Shown piece by piece: positions 15,761 to 25,285 of a stretch of DNA of 43,036 bases. The notes beneath the pieces were generated by a model, which was not told the DNA's origin, did no database searches, and saw only the letters and a list, made by a program, of their open reading frames with translations. The stretch lies in assembly GCA_903837785.1 (NCBI GenBank), contig CAILVY010000060.1:1-43036 (forward strand), read 5' to 3'. This DNA is from Candidatus Hydrogenedentota bacterium. GTDB taxonomy: Bacteria > Hydrogenedentota > Hydrogenedentia > Hydrogenedentales > CAILVY01. The position numbers were made by a program, and so were the translations under genes. How positions within the stretch are numbered: the first letter of the stretch is position 1; every line of letters begins with the position of its first letter.

Positions 15761-18700
15761 GGCACCCGGTCTCACCTTCGCCCTCACCTTCACCCTCGCC
15801 CTCACCTTCGCCCTCACCTTCGCCCTCACCTTCGCCCTCACCTTCGCCCTCACCTTCACCCTCGCCTTCACCTTCGCCCTCACCTTCGCCCTCGCCTTCG
15901 CCTTCGCCCTCGCCAGGTGTGGGAAGGAGGCAGAACGCCAAGTCATAACCCGTAACACTCGGCACACCGGAAACCGAGAATACGAAGGAGGAATCCGGTC
16001 CGCTGCCGATATACCACCCGAAGCCGCAGTCGGTTTCATCCTGGCCAACCAAGCTTATCCAGCCGTCCACCAGATTGACTGGCGCACTCAACGTGGCCGT
16101 GTAATACAGGACCGGCAATCCGCCGGAGCTTTGGCCGGTGTCCGCGACAATTGCGGTCACCGTGTCAGTACTGACAAGTGTTCCCGGCATCCCTGCGGCA
16201 TCCTGATAGAGGCGGATCGTGAAGTGGGCGTTATCTCGGGCACAGGGGATGCCATGAGCATCATCGAAACCCAGACCCCACCATGCCACACCACCTATGG
16301 CGCCGCTCAGGCCCGTGAATCGTTCGTATGCCTCATACGGCAGCAGGCTGTCGCTGAAGTAGAAGAAGCCCGGGGGCGTGTCCGTCACTGCCTGTCCGTA
16401 GATTGCGTCCGCAGCACAAGTCATCGGCGCCGGTTCGCCTTCGCCCTCACCCTCGCCTTCACCTTCACCCTCGCCTTCGCCTTCGCCTTCGCCCTCGCCT
16501 TCACCCTCGCCTTCACCCTCGCCTTCACCTCCGGTCACGGCTTCCCCTTTGACCAGCATCACGATTTGCATATTCGGGAAGCCCAGGGAGGCGATAGTGG
16601 CCGGTTCGGGTACAGCACAATCCGCAGCGGCCAGATAGCTGGGCGCGGTCTCGCCCGCCGTATTGGAGCCCAGGAAGAAGCTCCGCCCGGTAGTCTGGCC
16701 CGAGGGAGTGAAGATATCCACCACCAGGTCGTTATTGGCCACATCATTCAAGAGCCCGGACACGCCAAAGCTGGCAAAAGCCATCGACATATCGGGCAGG
16801 AGCGGATTGGTGAACGAGCCAATGGGCAGGCAGTTGGCGAATAGCAGCGGTGTGCCCTTCGGAATCGAAAACAGATTAACCGTGACGGGTTGCCCCCCGC
16901 CGGACGCCTGCTCGACGCCGATGCGGACACAGGAAACCTGGAAGGCCGTGGCCGCGCCGACACTGCCACTGAGGTCAAAGCGCCGCAGATAGTGGTTGTC
17001 CGCGTGCAATCCCCCGCCGTTGCAGGAGACCGAATTGCCGGGGGTAATCGTGTTGGGGTCCACGCTCTGCGTCACTTCGATGCTGCCCGGGCAGCCCGGG
17101 TCATGGGCGACAAAGCTGAAGGCGGCCGAGAACGTCCCCGTGCCACAGTCATTGACGGCGGCCACGTGCCAATAGTACGTCTGGTCCGCGACGAGGCCGC
17201 CCGCCGCAAAGGACGTACCGGAGACTTCCTGGCTCGCGATCGTCGTGGAGAATCCGGGGTCACCGCTCACTTCGACCCGGTAGGCGTTCACCCCCGTCAA
17301 CGCCTCCCAGGATAACATCACATTGGGTTGCCCCGCATTGGCTTCGCCATCGGCCGGGTACAGCAACGTCGGGATCGCCGTGGGGGCCGCATCCGCCACG
17401 ACCAGATGGATCGTGGTCCGCCCGGGCAGGACGCCGGCCGCCTCCCCGATCACCAACACGTCGTACTCGCCCGCCACAACGTCGACCAGGTCAATGGTCA
17501 GTTCCGTCGACGTGTCTACCGCCACCGGATTGATGGAGTAGTTGCCGACGCTGTTTCCGGGGAGGCCCTGCGTGCTCAGTGTCACGGGCACGGTCACCCC
17601 TGCTTCGCCGGACACTGAAATCGTGATGGGCGCCGTGCTGTTCCCGGTGCAGCCGTACACGGGCGAGGAAGCCCCGTAGAGCACGACGTTCGCCGGGGGA
17701 TACATCAGCGTGGAAATCTCGTTTTCGTACAGTTCCACCATGTCCGGTTTGCCGTTCGTATTGGCATCCTGATTGACGTTTTGGGGCGCAAAGCCGTTCA
17801 GGATGAGCCGGCGTGCCGGATCGACTGTAATTGCGGCCTGAGTTGGCACGGACGCGCCCGTCGTGTATCCGGCCAGGGCTATCGCCGTCGTGGGCTCCAA
17901 GTACTGCCCGTCCATGTGGCAGTTGTCATTCAGCGTGACCAGATCGGGGACCACGTTCGGCGTGTCGAACACCGCAGAGCTTAACCACTGGTAGACCGGC
18001 TGCGCGACAGTGTACTCGCCGCTCAGCGTAACCCCCGCGCGGTCCAGGAAGGGCGAACTGGCATAGGAGAAAAGGTCAAAGCCGGAGCAGATGACCTTGC
18101 CGTCCGTATCGTAATAACCCGTGAGCGCGTCGAGAACGTCCTCGCCGAGGTTGAACAATCCGTAATGGTCGACGATGACGAGGTCCCAGTCTCCCGCCTG
18201 CAGCTGGCACAGGAATTCGTCATGGTCGCTGACGGTAGTCACGGGTCCAATCCCAAGATTGCTCAAAGCCGGCAGAACGAAATTGGACCCGGCGCCGCAC
18301 TGCGTGAGCAGTACGAGCGCGCCGGTGTGGTGCTCGCAGTTCAGCCGCGAGACCGTGAGGGTGTAGGGGCCCGCGACCGAGAGGGCCGCGACACGAATGA
18401 AATAGGTCGTGCCGGCCGTTACGTTGAATTTCACCCGGTAACCACCGGAGCAGTACGTGCCTGCGCAGGCCAGCTCGGTCCCGCCGCAGGAATCGAAAAC
18501 GCTCGCACTCGTGAGACTCAAGCTGCCACAGGTGGAAACAATGGCGGTTCCATTCCCCGCGGCCGTATAGCTGTACCACACATCATTAAATCCGCCACAC
18601 GATGCTGGTCCGGAATCGCCGGCCCCTTCCGTGGTGCCCGACACCGGCACATTCTCCGTGATCACAATCGCGTTGGCACAATCGTCGTTCGCAGGCGGTT

Positions 18701-20870
18701 CCGAAACCAGGAGATTGAAGTTCCCCTCTGCTCCGTTCGCGCCGGCCACCCGGACCCAATAGGAGTTCCCCTCGCTCACCGCCACATCCACCTGCGAGGC
18801 CGTGCCGCAGAAATCGTTATTGCAGCCCAGCAGGGCGCCGCCGCAGGCGTCGAAAACCATCAGCGTAGTGTCGAAATTCGTGAGAAAGCTGCACAGACTC
18901 ACCGTGGCCGTCCCATTTCGGGGCGCGACGAAGTCATACCAGACATCCCTGGTGTCAGTGCCGCCCGCGCACGCGTCGGGCGAGGTGCCCGTGGCCGCCA
19001 GATTCGTTCCGGAGACCGCGTTCCCGACCGTCACATAGGTCGCGTTTGCGCATTCATCATTCATGGGCGGACTCGCCGCCAGCAGGGTGAAATTGCCGGT
19101 CGCCCCGCTCTTCCCCGCCACCCGGATCAGGTACATGGTCCCGCCGGTGACCGCCAGGTCAACCCGGGATTGCGTGCCGCAGAAATCATCGTTGCACGCG
19201 AGTTCGGTGCCGCCGCACACGTCATACACGGCCAGGGTCGTGTCAAAATCAGCGTTTTGGCACAACGTGATCACGGCAGTGTACGTGCCGTCGGGGATGA
19301 ACGTGTACCACACGTCAGAGGAGTCGTTCATCCCCGCGCACGAGGAAGTCTCGGCGCCGCTCGCGCCCAGCGTGGTCCCCCGGACGGAATAACCCACCGC
19401 AATCGGCGCGGCATTCGCACAGTCATCGTTTGCGGGAGGGACCGGGGCACTCACATTCAGCACGAAATTACCGGTTTCGCCTGCATATCCCGCCACGCGT
19501 ATGTGATAATCCGTCCCCGCGCGCACCGGCACTTCCACTTGTGACTTAAGGCCGCAAGCATCATCGTTGCAGACGAACTGGGCGCCGCCACAACCGTCAA
19601 ACACGGACAGCGTTGTGTCAAAGTCCGTGGCCGGGTCGCACAAGTCGATGGTGACCATGCCATCTCCGACGGCCGTATACACGTACCAGACGTCCGTGTC
19701 GTCACTGTTGCCGCACGAGGAGACGTCGAAACCCGTGGCCGCCACATTACTGCCGGACACGGGTGTTCCCTCGGTGACGGGAAGCGCGTTCCAGCAGGAG
19801 TCGTTCGCGGGCTGGCCAGTCGCATCAACGGAAATGGACGCACTGAGAACGCCCGGCGGCGTGGGATCATTCGTCGTGAACGTGAGCGAGGCACTGTCGG
19901 TGAATCCATCCGGCAGGTTCATCGCGTCAAACGTCACTTCGACGTTCGCCGAGGCGCCGGCCGGGATGCTGCCGGAGGCGGGCGAGACCCGCAGCCACGA
20001 CGGATGCATCGAGTGGATCAGGTTGACCCAGAGCTCGATGCCGTCCAGCACGCCGTCCGTGTCCGCGTCGGCGTTGCTCTGAAAATCCGTGAAGCCCCGG
20101 AAGACGGTCCGTCCGTCGTTTGCCACGACCAGCGCCGCATCATTCGCAGAAGGTGCCGGCGTGAAACCCGCAATCGCGGATCCCGACCCGGTCACACTCA
20201 CATGTTCACCGTAAATGAACCCGGGCGAAGTGTAGCCAAAAGTCAGAAATGGCGGAACACTCTCCGGCGTATTGAAGAGGGGGTGTCCAACCTCCCAAAA
20301 GTAGACCGGGTCCGGAGGATCGGTATCGTTGCCTTGAAACACCACGCCCAGCCCGGCAAAGAGAGCGTGAGCTGGATTACCGCTCATGTTCCACGAATGA
20401 AAGATCAGCCGTCCGCCGCCTTGCACGTAGGTATACAGGGCATCCGCGGTCGGTGAAAAGAGGGGAATGGAGTCTTGGGCGAAAATCACCAGATCCCACG
20501 TGCCGCTGCTCAACGCCGTCGTGAATGCGCTCTGGTCATTGTTGAGCGTGTAGGCCAGGCCCAATTGCCGCAGCGCCTGCTCCACCAGCGTGTTCGGAGT
20601 CGTGTGAATGAAATCATCCGCATACACCAGGATGGCGGGCGCGTCGGTGCTCAGCGCCCAGTCGAGCGGCGAGCCCCCGGTATTGCTCAGGGTGAGCACG
20701 GAGCGCAGCTCCGCGCTGCCCGAGCTCAGGGTCTGATCCAGGGGATCCGAAATGCTCAACTGCAGATCCGGGTCTTCCGCAAATGCGCCGCCCCCGGCGA
20801 ACAACCCGACTGCCAACAGGCACACGATTACCCGGACAAATGGCACATAGATGCGATCACGCCTGGACAT
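15477..20870 (-). CDS. Giant secreted multidomain protein: PPC-like domains, two alpha/beta domains, Gly-Glu linkers and C-terminal double EF-hand tag
   Basis: 1,797 residues. The ATG at 20870 has GGAGG 9 bases upstream, and a signal peptide covers residues 1-31. An Ig-like domain (about 35-350) is split by a Rossmann-like domain beginning ILVYADDF, with TWDLVIFAQDS and GGGRLIFHSW as typical strands. Four PPC-like domains follow at about 354-478, 478-602, 602-727 and 727-842, each with ANDxCANA, DVWYxY, FDTTLxVFDxCGG and AGTxYxIRVAG-type motifs. A second alpha/beta domain (about 845-1070, DWDLVIVDHYG), an FN3-like module and two jelly-roll-like domains follow. These are separated by (GE)n linkers at about 1447-1479 and 1653-1700, before the EF-hand tag. 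No catalytic residues are recognised, so it is probably an adhesin or scaffold at the cell surface. Many paired cysteines suit an oxidising location. Confidence 0.85.
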   Translation of the reverse strand: MSRRDRIYVPFVRVIVCLLAVGLFAGGGAFAEDPDLQLSISDPLDQTLSSGSAELRSVLTLSNTGGSPLDWALSTDAPAILVYADDFIHTTPNTLVEQALRQLGLAYTLNNDQSAFTTALSSGTWDLVIFAQDSIPLFSPTADALYTYVQGGGRLIFHSWNMSGNPAHALFAGLGVVFQGNDTDPPDPVYFWEVGHPLFNTPESVPPFLTFGYTSPGFIYGEHVSVTGSGSAIAGFTPAPSANDAALVVANDGRTVFRGFTDFQSNADADTDGVLDGIELWVNLIHSMHPSWLRVSPASGSIPAGASANVEVTFDAMNLPDGFTDSASLTFTTNDPTPPGVLSASISVDATGQPANDSCWNALPVTEGTPVSGSNVAATGFDVSSCGNSDDTDVWYVYTAVGDGMVTIDLCDPATDFDTTLSVFDGCGGAQFVCNDDACGLKSQVEVPVRAGTDYHIRVAGYAGETGNFVLNVSAPVPPANDDCANAAPIAVGYSVRGTTLGASGAETSSCAGMNDSSDVWYTFIPDGTYTAVITLCQNADFDTTLAVYDVCGGTELACNDDFCGTQSRVDLAVTGGTMYLIRVAGKSGATGNFTLLAASPPMNDECANATYVTVGNAVSGTNLAATGTSPDACAGGTDTRDVWYDFVAPRNGTATVSLCSFLTNFDTTLMVFDACGGALLGCNNDFCGTASQVDVAVSEGNSYWVRVAGANGAEGNFNLLVSEPPANDDCANAIVITENVPVSGTTEGAGDSGPASCGGFNDVWYSYTAAGNGTAIVSTCGSLSLTSASVFDSCGGTELACAGTYCSGGYRVKFNVTAGTTYFIRVAALSVAGPYTLTVSRLNCEHHTGALVLLTQCGAGSNFVLPALSNLGIGPVTTVSDHDEFLCQLQAGDWDLVIVDHYGLFNLGEDVLDALTGYYDTDGKVICSGFDLFSYASSPFLDRAGVTLSGEYTVAQPVYQWLSSAVFDTPNVVPDLVTLNDNCHMDGQYLEPTTAIALAGYTTGASVPTQAAITVDPARRLILNGFAPQNVNQDANTNGKPDMVELYENEISTLMYPPANVVLYGASSPVYGCTGNSTAPITISVSGEAGVTVPVTLSTQGLPGNSVGNYSINPVAVDTSTELTIDLVDVVAGEYDVLVIGEAAGVLPGRTTIHLVVADAAPTAIPTLLYPADGEANAGQPNVMLSWEALTGVNAYRVEVSGDPGFSTTIASQEVSGTSFAAGGLVADQTYYWHVAAVNDCGTGTFSAAFSFVAHDPGCPGSIEVTQSVDPNTITPGNSVSCNGGGLHADNHYLRRFDLSGSVGAATAFQVSCVRIGVEQASGGGQPVTVNLFSIPKGTPLLFANCLPIGSFTNPLLPDMSMAFASFGVSGLLNDVANNDLVVDIFTPSGQTTGRSFFLGSNTAGETAPSYLAAADCAVPEPATIASLGFPNMQIVMLVKGEAVTGGEGEGEGEGEGEGEGEGEGEGEGEGEGEGEGEPAPMTCAADAIYGQAVTDTPPGFFYFSDSLLPYEAYERFTGLSGAIGGVAWWGLGFDDAHGIPCARDNAHFTIRLYQDAAGMPGTLVSTDTVTAIVADTGQSSGGLPVLYYTATLSAPVNLVDGWISLVGQDETDCGFGWYIGSGPDSSFVFSVSGVPSVTGYDLAFCLLPTPGEGEGEGEGEGEGEGEGEGEGEGEGEGEGEGEGEGEGEGEGEGEGEGETGCHMSDQNCDHLVNLSELLRVIQFFNSDGYHCQAGTEDGFNPGPGDHTCTPHDSDYNPQDWRVDLSELLRDIQFFNSGGYHYCPGEGTEDGFCPGP
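15771..15914 (-). repeat. (GE)n linker tract, C-terminal copy
   Basis: About 24 tandem hexanucleotides encode Gly-Glu pairs immediately before the EF-hand tag. Codons vary among GGC/GGT and GAA/GAG (GGCGAA, GGTGAG, GGTGAA, GGCGAG), so the DNA is an imperfect 6-bp microsatellite while the protein is perfectly regular. It should be a highly acidic, flexible spacer. Confidence 0.95.
16434..16530 (-). repeat. (GE)n linker tract, internal copy
   Basis: About 16 tandem Gly-Glu codon pairs separate two jelly-roll-like domains of the PPC-domain protein. As in the C-terminal tract, codons vary within the hexanucleotide pattern. Confidence 0.95.
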
Positions 20871-21030
20871 TGTACATTTCCTCCCTAAAGATCAGGTGTG
20901 TAACCCTGGACCTGCACCGGCAACGATCTCTCGCATCTGACCGGCCAGGATAAGCCTTCCGTCCACATCACTGTACCACAGCCCCGCTCCCGGGTCCAAT
21001 GAATTACGTCCACACGCGCCTGAAGCAGGA

Positions 21031-24000
21031 TTACAGGGTGTCCCGGGGGATAAACGCGAAGGACGTCTGGACCGGATAGGCGCAGGTGCAGCCCGAACTG
21101 GATTCGGGGATCATGATGATGCCGCCGGCGGGAATGATGTTCAGCCAGCAGCCGGGCCGGGACACGCGCGTGAGCCGGACCCCGTCCGTGGCCGGCACGT
21201 CGACGGGGTACATGCGCGGATTGCTGCCGCGCCCGTAGAGGTAGTAGGCGGAACCGGTGAGTCCGCCGCAGCCGTGGCCGCCCCGTTCGAGCTTGTATTC
21301 CTTCTTCTCCCCGGAGTGCAGGTTGAATGCAAACGGCCGGAGATACGCGGAATCGCCGATAATCACGGGATGCTGCCATTGTTCGCCGTGACTGCCGCCG
21401 GTCGCCGCGACGTCGACGCTGCGGTTGTCGAGCGCCCGGAACGGCGCGTTCCACAGCGGTTTGCCCGTCCGCATGTCATACGCGAAGATCGCATAGTAGA
21501 CTTCGCTCTTCTCGTTGTACGAACCCGACGCGAGCAACACGCCTTCCGCCCCGTTCAAATATAGAATGTGATGGAAGGGGAACTGCACCGGCTGATCCCA
21601 GGCCTTTCTGCCGTTCTTCAGGTTGAGCGCGAGGAGATGCGCGTCCTTCTCGAGGAAATTCCTGATCACGACCCGGCCGTCGGAATCCTTCTTCACTTCG
21701 GGATTGCGGCATTCCAGTGCGAACACGCGTCCGTCCGCAATGGCGATCGTGTCGTTCAGGATGCCGCCCTTCTGCCGCCGCCAGTGTTCCTTGCCCGTGT
21801 GCCGGTCGATGCAGAAGATCCCGTCGCTCATGATGACCGGGCGATAGTCGCCTTCGAGCGTATTGACGGTTTTCAGGCTCAGTTCATTGAAGGAGGCGCC
21901 CGGCGTCTGGAACGTCGCGATAAGCGTGTCTCCCACACAGTCGAGGTAACCCCAGTCGCTCGTGCGGTCGCCCAGCTTCGGCGCCTTGAACGTGAAGAGC
22001 CGCGACCCGTCCTTCGGGTCGATGCCCCAGCACTCGTCCTTGACCGCGAGATACAATACGTCGTCCGTAATCAGCATCTGTCCCGCGTTCTTCATCACCC
22101 CCACCCGCCGCATGTTCGGGGCCTCCAGCCGCCACAACGGCGTGCCGTTGTACGGATCCACGGCCATGACCACGTCGTCGCCCGGCACGAAGAGGCGCCC
22201 ATTCTTGAACAGCGACGCCATGGGCCGGTGATGCCGGTCCACGATGTCGCGCGGGCCGGGCTCGCCAAACCACAACACCTGCATCGGCCCTTTCACCTCG
22301 TCCATGCTGCACGCGGTGTGCCCGGAATCGGCATACAACTGCGTCCATTCGCCCGCGCCGGGCACTGCGCCCCGCCGCAGCACCGCCCAGATCCCCTTGG
22401 ACTCCACGACCTGGCCGTCGGCCGATTCGCCGAGCCACGCCGCGAGCGATTCGCGCGGCATCGCGCCCTTCGGATGGCCGAGGATGGCCGCGCCGCCATA
22501 AGGCCGAAGCACGCGGCGCGCTTCCGCCACGGGGATTGGCGCCTTCCCCGTCAGCAGGGCCTCTTCGGAGGCGATCACGTTGGCCGAATAGGTGCTGAGC
22601 GGCAGCTTTTCGCCGTCCCACGGCAGGATCGCCACGCGCGGCCCGTAGAGGCCCGCCGCACTCAATTTCTCGCGCGCCAGCGCCATTTTCGCGGGATCGC
22701 GCTCGAGCCCGACCACTTTCAGGCGGGTGCGCTGGCAAATCGCATGGGCGAGTTGCCCTTCGCCGGAACCGACGATCACGCAATACCCCTGATCCGCGCC
22801 CGCCAGCGTGGCGATGGCCTCGGCGGTGTCACGGCAGAGACCGGAGAACTCGTCCTGAGGGTACGGCTGCTCCTGCGCCGCCTCGGCAATCACCCTCGGT
22901 GCGTCCATGGCCTGCGCGGCAAAGCAATGCACCGCGCCCCGGTCCGTGCTCGCATACAGCCGCCCGTTCGCCGCGCTCAGCCCATAGACCCGTCCCGGCA
23001 GTTCCGCACGCCACGCCCCGGCCCCGTCACGGGTGCCGAACGCCTCTATCTTGCCGTCGCCCCCCGCGATCAGCAGGTCGCCCGCAAGAATGAGCGCATA
23101 GGGGCAATCGGACGCTTTCTTCCAGAGATAGCAGGCGTCCATTTGTTTCTGGACTTCGTCCATCGCGGCCTCGATGGGCTTGATGAGCGCGCTGAGCCGG
23201 TTGACTTCCGCGGTATCGAGCTTGCCCTTCGCGGCATCGCGCTGCTTGTCGAGCGCGGCCCGTTCCGCGTTCCGTTGGTTCCACACCGCCGACAGCGCCA
23301 GGTACTTCGGTCGGTCAAGCGCCTTGATGTCTTCTTTTGAATGAATGTACGCCATGGGGCCGTCCACAACCATGTGCGTGCCTTCGCATCGCGCCACCCC
23401 TTCCTTCGTCGCGGCATCGGCGAAAGTGAGTTCCTGGCCGGCCTTGACGCCCGGCCCGCTGACCACGGCGTCGTCCACGAGAATCGCATAGGCCCCGCCG
23501 CCCCCGGCCAGCTGGCCGAGCGCGTTGCCCGAGACCCGGTCGAACATCATCGGGCTCGTGCGCCCGGTGGGCACAAAGAGCCGCGTGGCGGACGCGAGCG
23601 GATACCCCTGCGGCGAAAGATCCTCCTGCTTCTGCGTCCAGCGGATCGCTCCCGTCTCCGCGTCCAGCGCGCAACAATACACGCCCTCATCGGGAAACAG
23701 CCCGGCAAACACATACGCCACGCCCTGGTCCACGATGACGCCCGAGCGAACCGGCGTGGAAGACACGAGGCGCCCGTTGCCCGGATAGCGCCGGTCGTCC
23801 GGCGCGGGCCGCTGCTTCCACACCACCGCGCCGTCGGATGCCTTCAGGCAGTAGATCCAGCCGTCATCCGCGCCAAAATACACTTTGCCCGCAGCCAGGC
23901 TCGGCGCCAGACGGACGGGCGCTTCCGCCAAGAAACGCCACTTCAGGTCGCCGGTCGCCGCGTCCACGCAGCAGACCTGATCGTCGGCCGATGACGCGAA

Positions 24001-24288
24001 ACAGAGCTGTCCCTCGGCGATGACCGCGTGGAAGGCGCGGTCATACGTGACCACGGGACTCAGTTCGCGGATCTCATGCCAGATATCGCGCTTGGCGGGC
24101 GCGGGCCAGGCGGGGCACGGCGCGTGCTTTGCCTGATAGGTCCATTGCGGGTGGAGCGGGAGCGTGAGCTTCTCTCGGGAGACGCCGCTTCTGGCCATGT
24201 CGTGCAGATAGGACGGCCAGTCTTCCGCGCCCGCCCAGAAGCAAGATCCGAGAATGAACACGCCGATCAGCCGCGGAACACAACGCAT
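21031..24288 (-). CDS. Secreted PQQ-type beta-propeller protein interrupted by a methyltransferase-like domain
   Basis: 1,085 residues. The ATG at 24288 has AGGAG 7 bases upstream, and a signal peptide (MRCVPRLIGVFILGSCFWAGA) opens the protein. Residues about 25-480 and 650-1085 are PQQ-like propeller repeats with the usual phrases (VDAATGDLKWRF, LDAETGAIRWTQ, VDPYNGTPLWRLEA, IDRHTGKEHWRRQ, YDMRTGKPLWNA). A charged helical segment (about 330-390) is inserted in the first propeller, probably a coiled coil. Residues about 495-610 look like a class I SAM-dependent methyltransferase: VIVGSGEGQLA (motif I), VVGLERDP (motif II) and EARRVLRPYGGAAIL (post-motif strand). A methyltransferase in an exported protein is odd, because SAM is cytoplasmic. 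It may be a relic or bind something else. No conserved redox partner lies next to it. Confidence 0.85.
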   Translation of the reverse strand: MRCVPRLIGVFILGSCFWAGAEDWPSYLHDMARSGVSREKLTLPLHPQWTYQAKHAPCPAWPAPAKRDIWHEIRELSPVVTYDRAFHAVIAEGQLCFASSADDQVCCVDAATGDLKWRFLAEAPVRLAPSLAAGKVYFGADDGWIYCLKASDGAVVWKQRPAPDDRRYPGNGRLVSSTPVRSGVIVDQGVAYVFAGLFPDEGVYCCALDAETGAIRWTQKQEDLSPQGYPLASATRLFVPTGRTSPMMFDRVSGNALGQLAGGGGAYAILVDDAVVSGPGVKAGQELTFADAATKEGVARCEGTHMVVDGPMAYIHSKEDIKALDRPKYLALSAVWNQRNAERAALDKQRDAAKGKLDTAEVNRLSALIKPIEAAMDEVQKQMDACYLWKKASDCPYALILAGDLLIAGGDGKIEAFGTRDGAGAWRAELPGRVYGLSAANGRLYASTDRGAVHCFAAQAMDAPRVIAEAAQEQPYPQDEFSGLCRDTAEAIATLAGADQGYCVIVGSGEGQLAHAICQRTRLKVVGLERDPAKMALAREKLSAAGLYGPRVAILPWDGEKLPLSTYSANVIASEEALLTGKAPIPVAEARRVLRPYGGAAILGHPKGAMPRESLAAWLGESADGQVVESKGIWAVLRRGAVPGAGEWTQLYADSGHTACSMDEVKGPMQVLWFGEPGPRDIVDRHHRPMASLFKNGRLFVPGDDVVMAVDPYNGTPLWRLEAPNMRRVGVMKNAGQMLITDDVLYLAVKDECWGIDPKDGSRLFTFKAPKLGDRTSDWGYLDCVGDTLIATFQTPGASFNELSLKTVNTLEGDYRPVIMSDGIFCIDRHTGKEHWRRQKGGILNDTIAIADGRVFALECRNPEVKKDSDGRVVIRNFLEKDAHLLALNLKNGRKAWDQPVQFPFHHILYLNGAEGVLLASGSYNEKSEVYYAIFAYDMRTGKPLWNAPFRALDNRSVDVAATGGSHGEQWQHPVIIGDSAYLRPFAFNLHSGEKKEYKLERGGHGCGGLTGSAYYLYGRGSNPRMYPVDVPATDGVRLTRVSRPGCWLNIIPAGGIIMIPESSSGCTCAYPVQTSFAFIPRDTL

Positions 24289-24301
24289 CTTCGCACTCCT
24301 G

Positions 24302-25213
24302 TCAAATCCGGGTATCCAGGCTCACCCTATTCTCACCCAACCTTCGGCTCTCGAACATAAGCTTGCTGGCCCGCTCGACCACCGACACGGTCGTATCCAA
24401 CGACCGGCATATGACCGCCCCGATGGAAACCGTCACGGTGAATCGGTTGCCGCTCAGCGACCGGCTCGAGTATTCCACGAGCACCCGAAGACGGCTTGCC
24501 GTCACCTCCAATTCAAAGCCCTTGATCCCCGGCATGATCGCGATGAACTCGCCGCCGCCCCAGCGGCCCAGAAGGTCGTTCGGGCGCAAACCGTTTGAAA
24601 GGCTCTTCGCCACCATCTTGAGTACCAGGTCGCCCGCCTGATGTCCAAAGGCGTCGTTGAACTCCTTGAAGCGATCAATGTTGATGAACAGCACCGCCAG
24701 AGGAATATCGTTCTTCTTCGTGTCCACGAGCTGTCTCGCCAACATCTTGTCGGCGTAGGAGCGGTTGGCCACCTCGGTGACCGGACATACCAGCGACGTG
24801 CGCTTGAGTTCGTCCATGTCCGCCAGCGCCATCATCATCGGAGTGTTGTCGTAGAACGACTCGATGGCACCGACAATCTCGCCCTGTTCATCGCGAAGCG
24901 GCGCGACCGAGACATGAACGGGAAGCCGGTGGCCCTGTTTATGATGCAGGTAGACGGCCGCCTGACGCTCTTTGCCGTCCTTCAGCGTGGCCGCCAGGGG
25001 GCAGGCCGTCAGGCACAACTCATTTCCGGTGCCGTCGATATGCTGAAGGATATTGTCCGCACAGCATTTTCCGATTACTTCGGCGCTTTCAAAGCCGGTA
25101 ATGCGTTCCGACGCCTTGTTCCAGTACCGGATAGATCGTTGCGTGTCAACGACATACAGGCCATCGGGCTGGTCTTCCGCGAGCGACCGGAAGAAGCGGT
25201 CATCAAGATCCAT
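24302..25213 (-). CDS. PAS-GGDEF protein (putative diguanylate cyclase with variant GGGEF motif)
   Basis: 303 residues; ATG at 25213 with GGAG 8 bases upstream. Residues 10-125 are a PAS domain containing a cysteine cluster (GKCCADN...CLTACPLA), a feature of a known PAS-GGDEF subgroup, followed by a short linker and the GGDEF domain at about 140-300. The active-site motif reads RWGGGEF (219-223), with Gly where Asp or Glu normally helps bind metal. The upstream metal Asp (INIDRFK, Asp180) and the RxxD inhibitory site (Arg210-Asp213, five residues before the motif) are intact. It would make or sense cyclic di-GMP in the cytoplasm, linking a PAS signal to attachment or secretion. Activity is uncertain because of the variant motif. 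Its stop lies 13 bases before the propeller gene's start, so the two are not ordered as one obvious functional unit. Confidence 0.85.
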   Translation of the reverse strand: MDLDDRFFRSLAEDQPDGLYVVDTQRSIRYWNKASERITGFESAEVIGKCCADNILQHIDGTGNELCLTACPLAATLKDGKERQAAVYLHHKQGHRLPVHVSVAPLRDEQGEIVGAIESFYDNTPMMMALADMDELKRTSLVCPVTEVANRSYADKMLARQLVDTKKNDIPLAVLFINIDRFKEFNDAFGHQAGDLVLKMVAKSLSNGLRPNDLLGRWGGGEFIAIMPGIKGFELEVTASRLRVLVEYSSRSLSGNRFTVTVSIGAVICRSLDTTVSVVERASKLMFESRRLGENRVSLDTRI

Positions 25214-25285
25214 GGACTATGCTCCGAAGCTTCGACAGATGGGGTCCTTACAACTATACTTCGCATCCTACGCCCTGTCAAAAGC

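Noticed and set aside
15771..15914. Possible CRISPR or tandem intergenic array
   Set aside because: The period is 6 bp with no spacers, and it is inside a coding frame as Gly-Glu codons.
18165..19544. Plus-strand open frame of 459 codons opposite the PPC-domain gene
   Set aside because: It is a shadow with repeat-like periodicity that simply mirrors the PPC domains on the other strand.
21568..23340. Plus-strand open frame of 590 codons opposite the propeller gene
   Set aside because: It is a shadow of the PQQ-type gene, with His/Arg/Ala-rich sequence and no recognisable motif.
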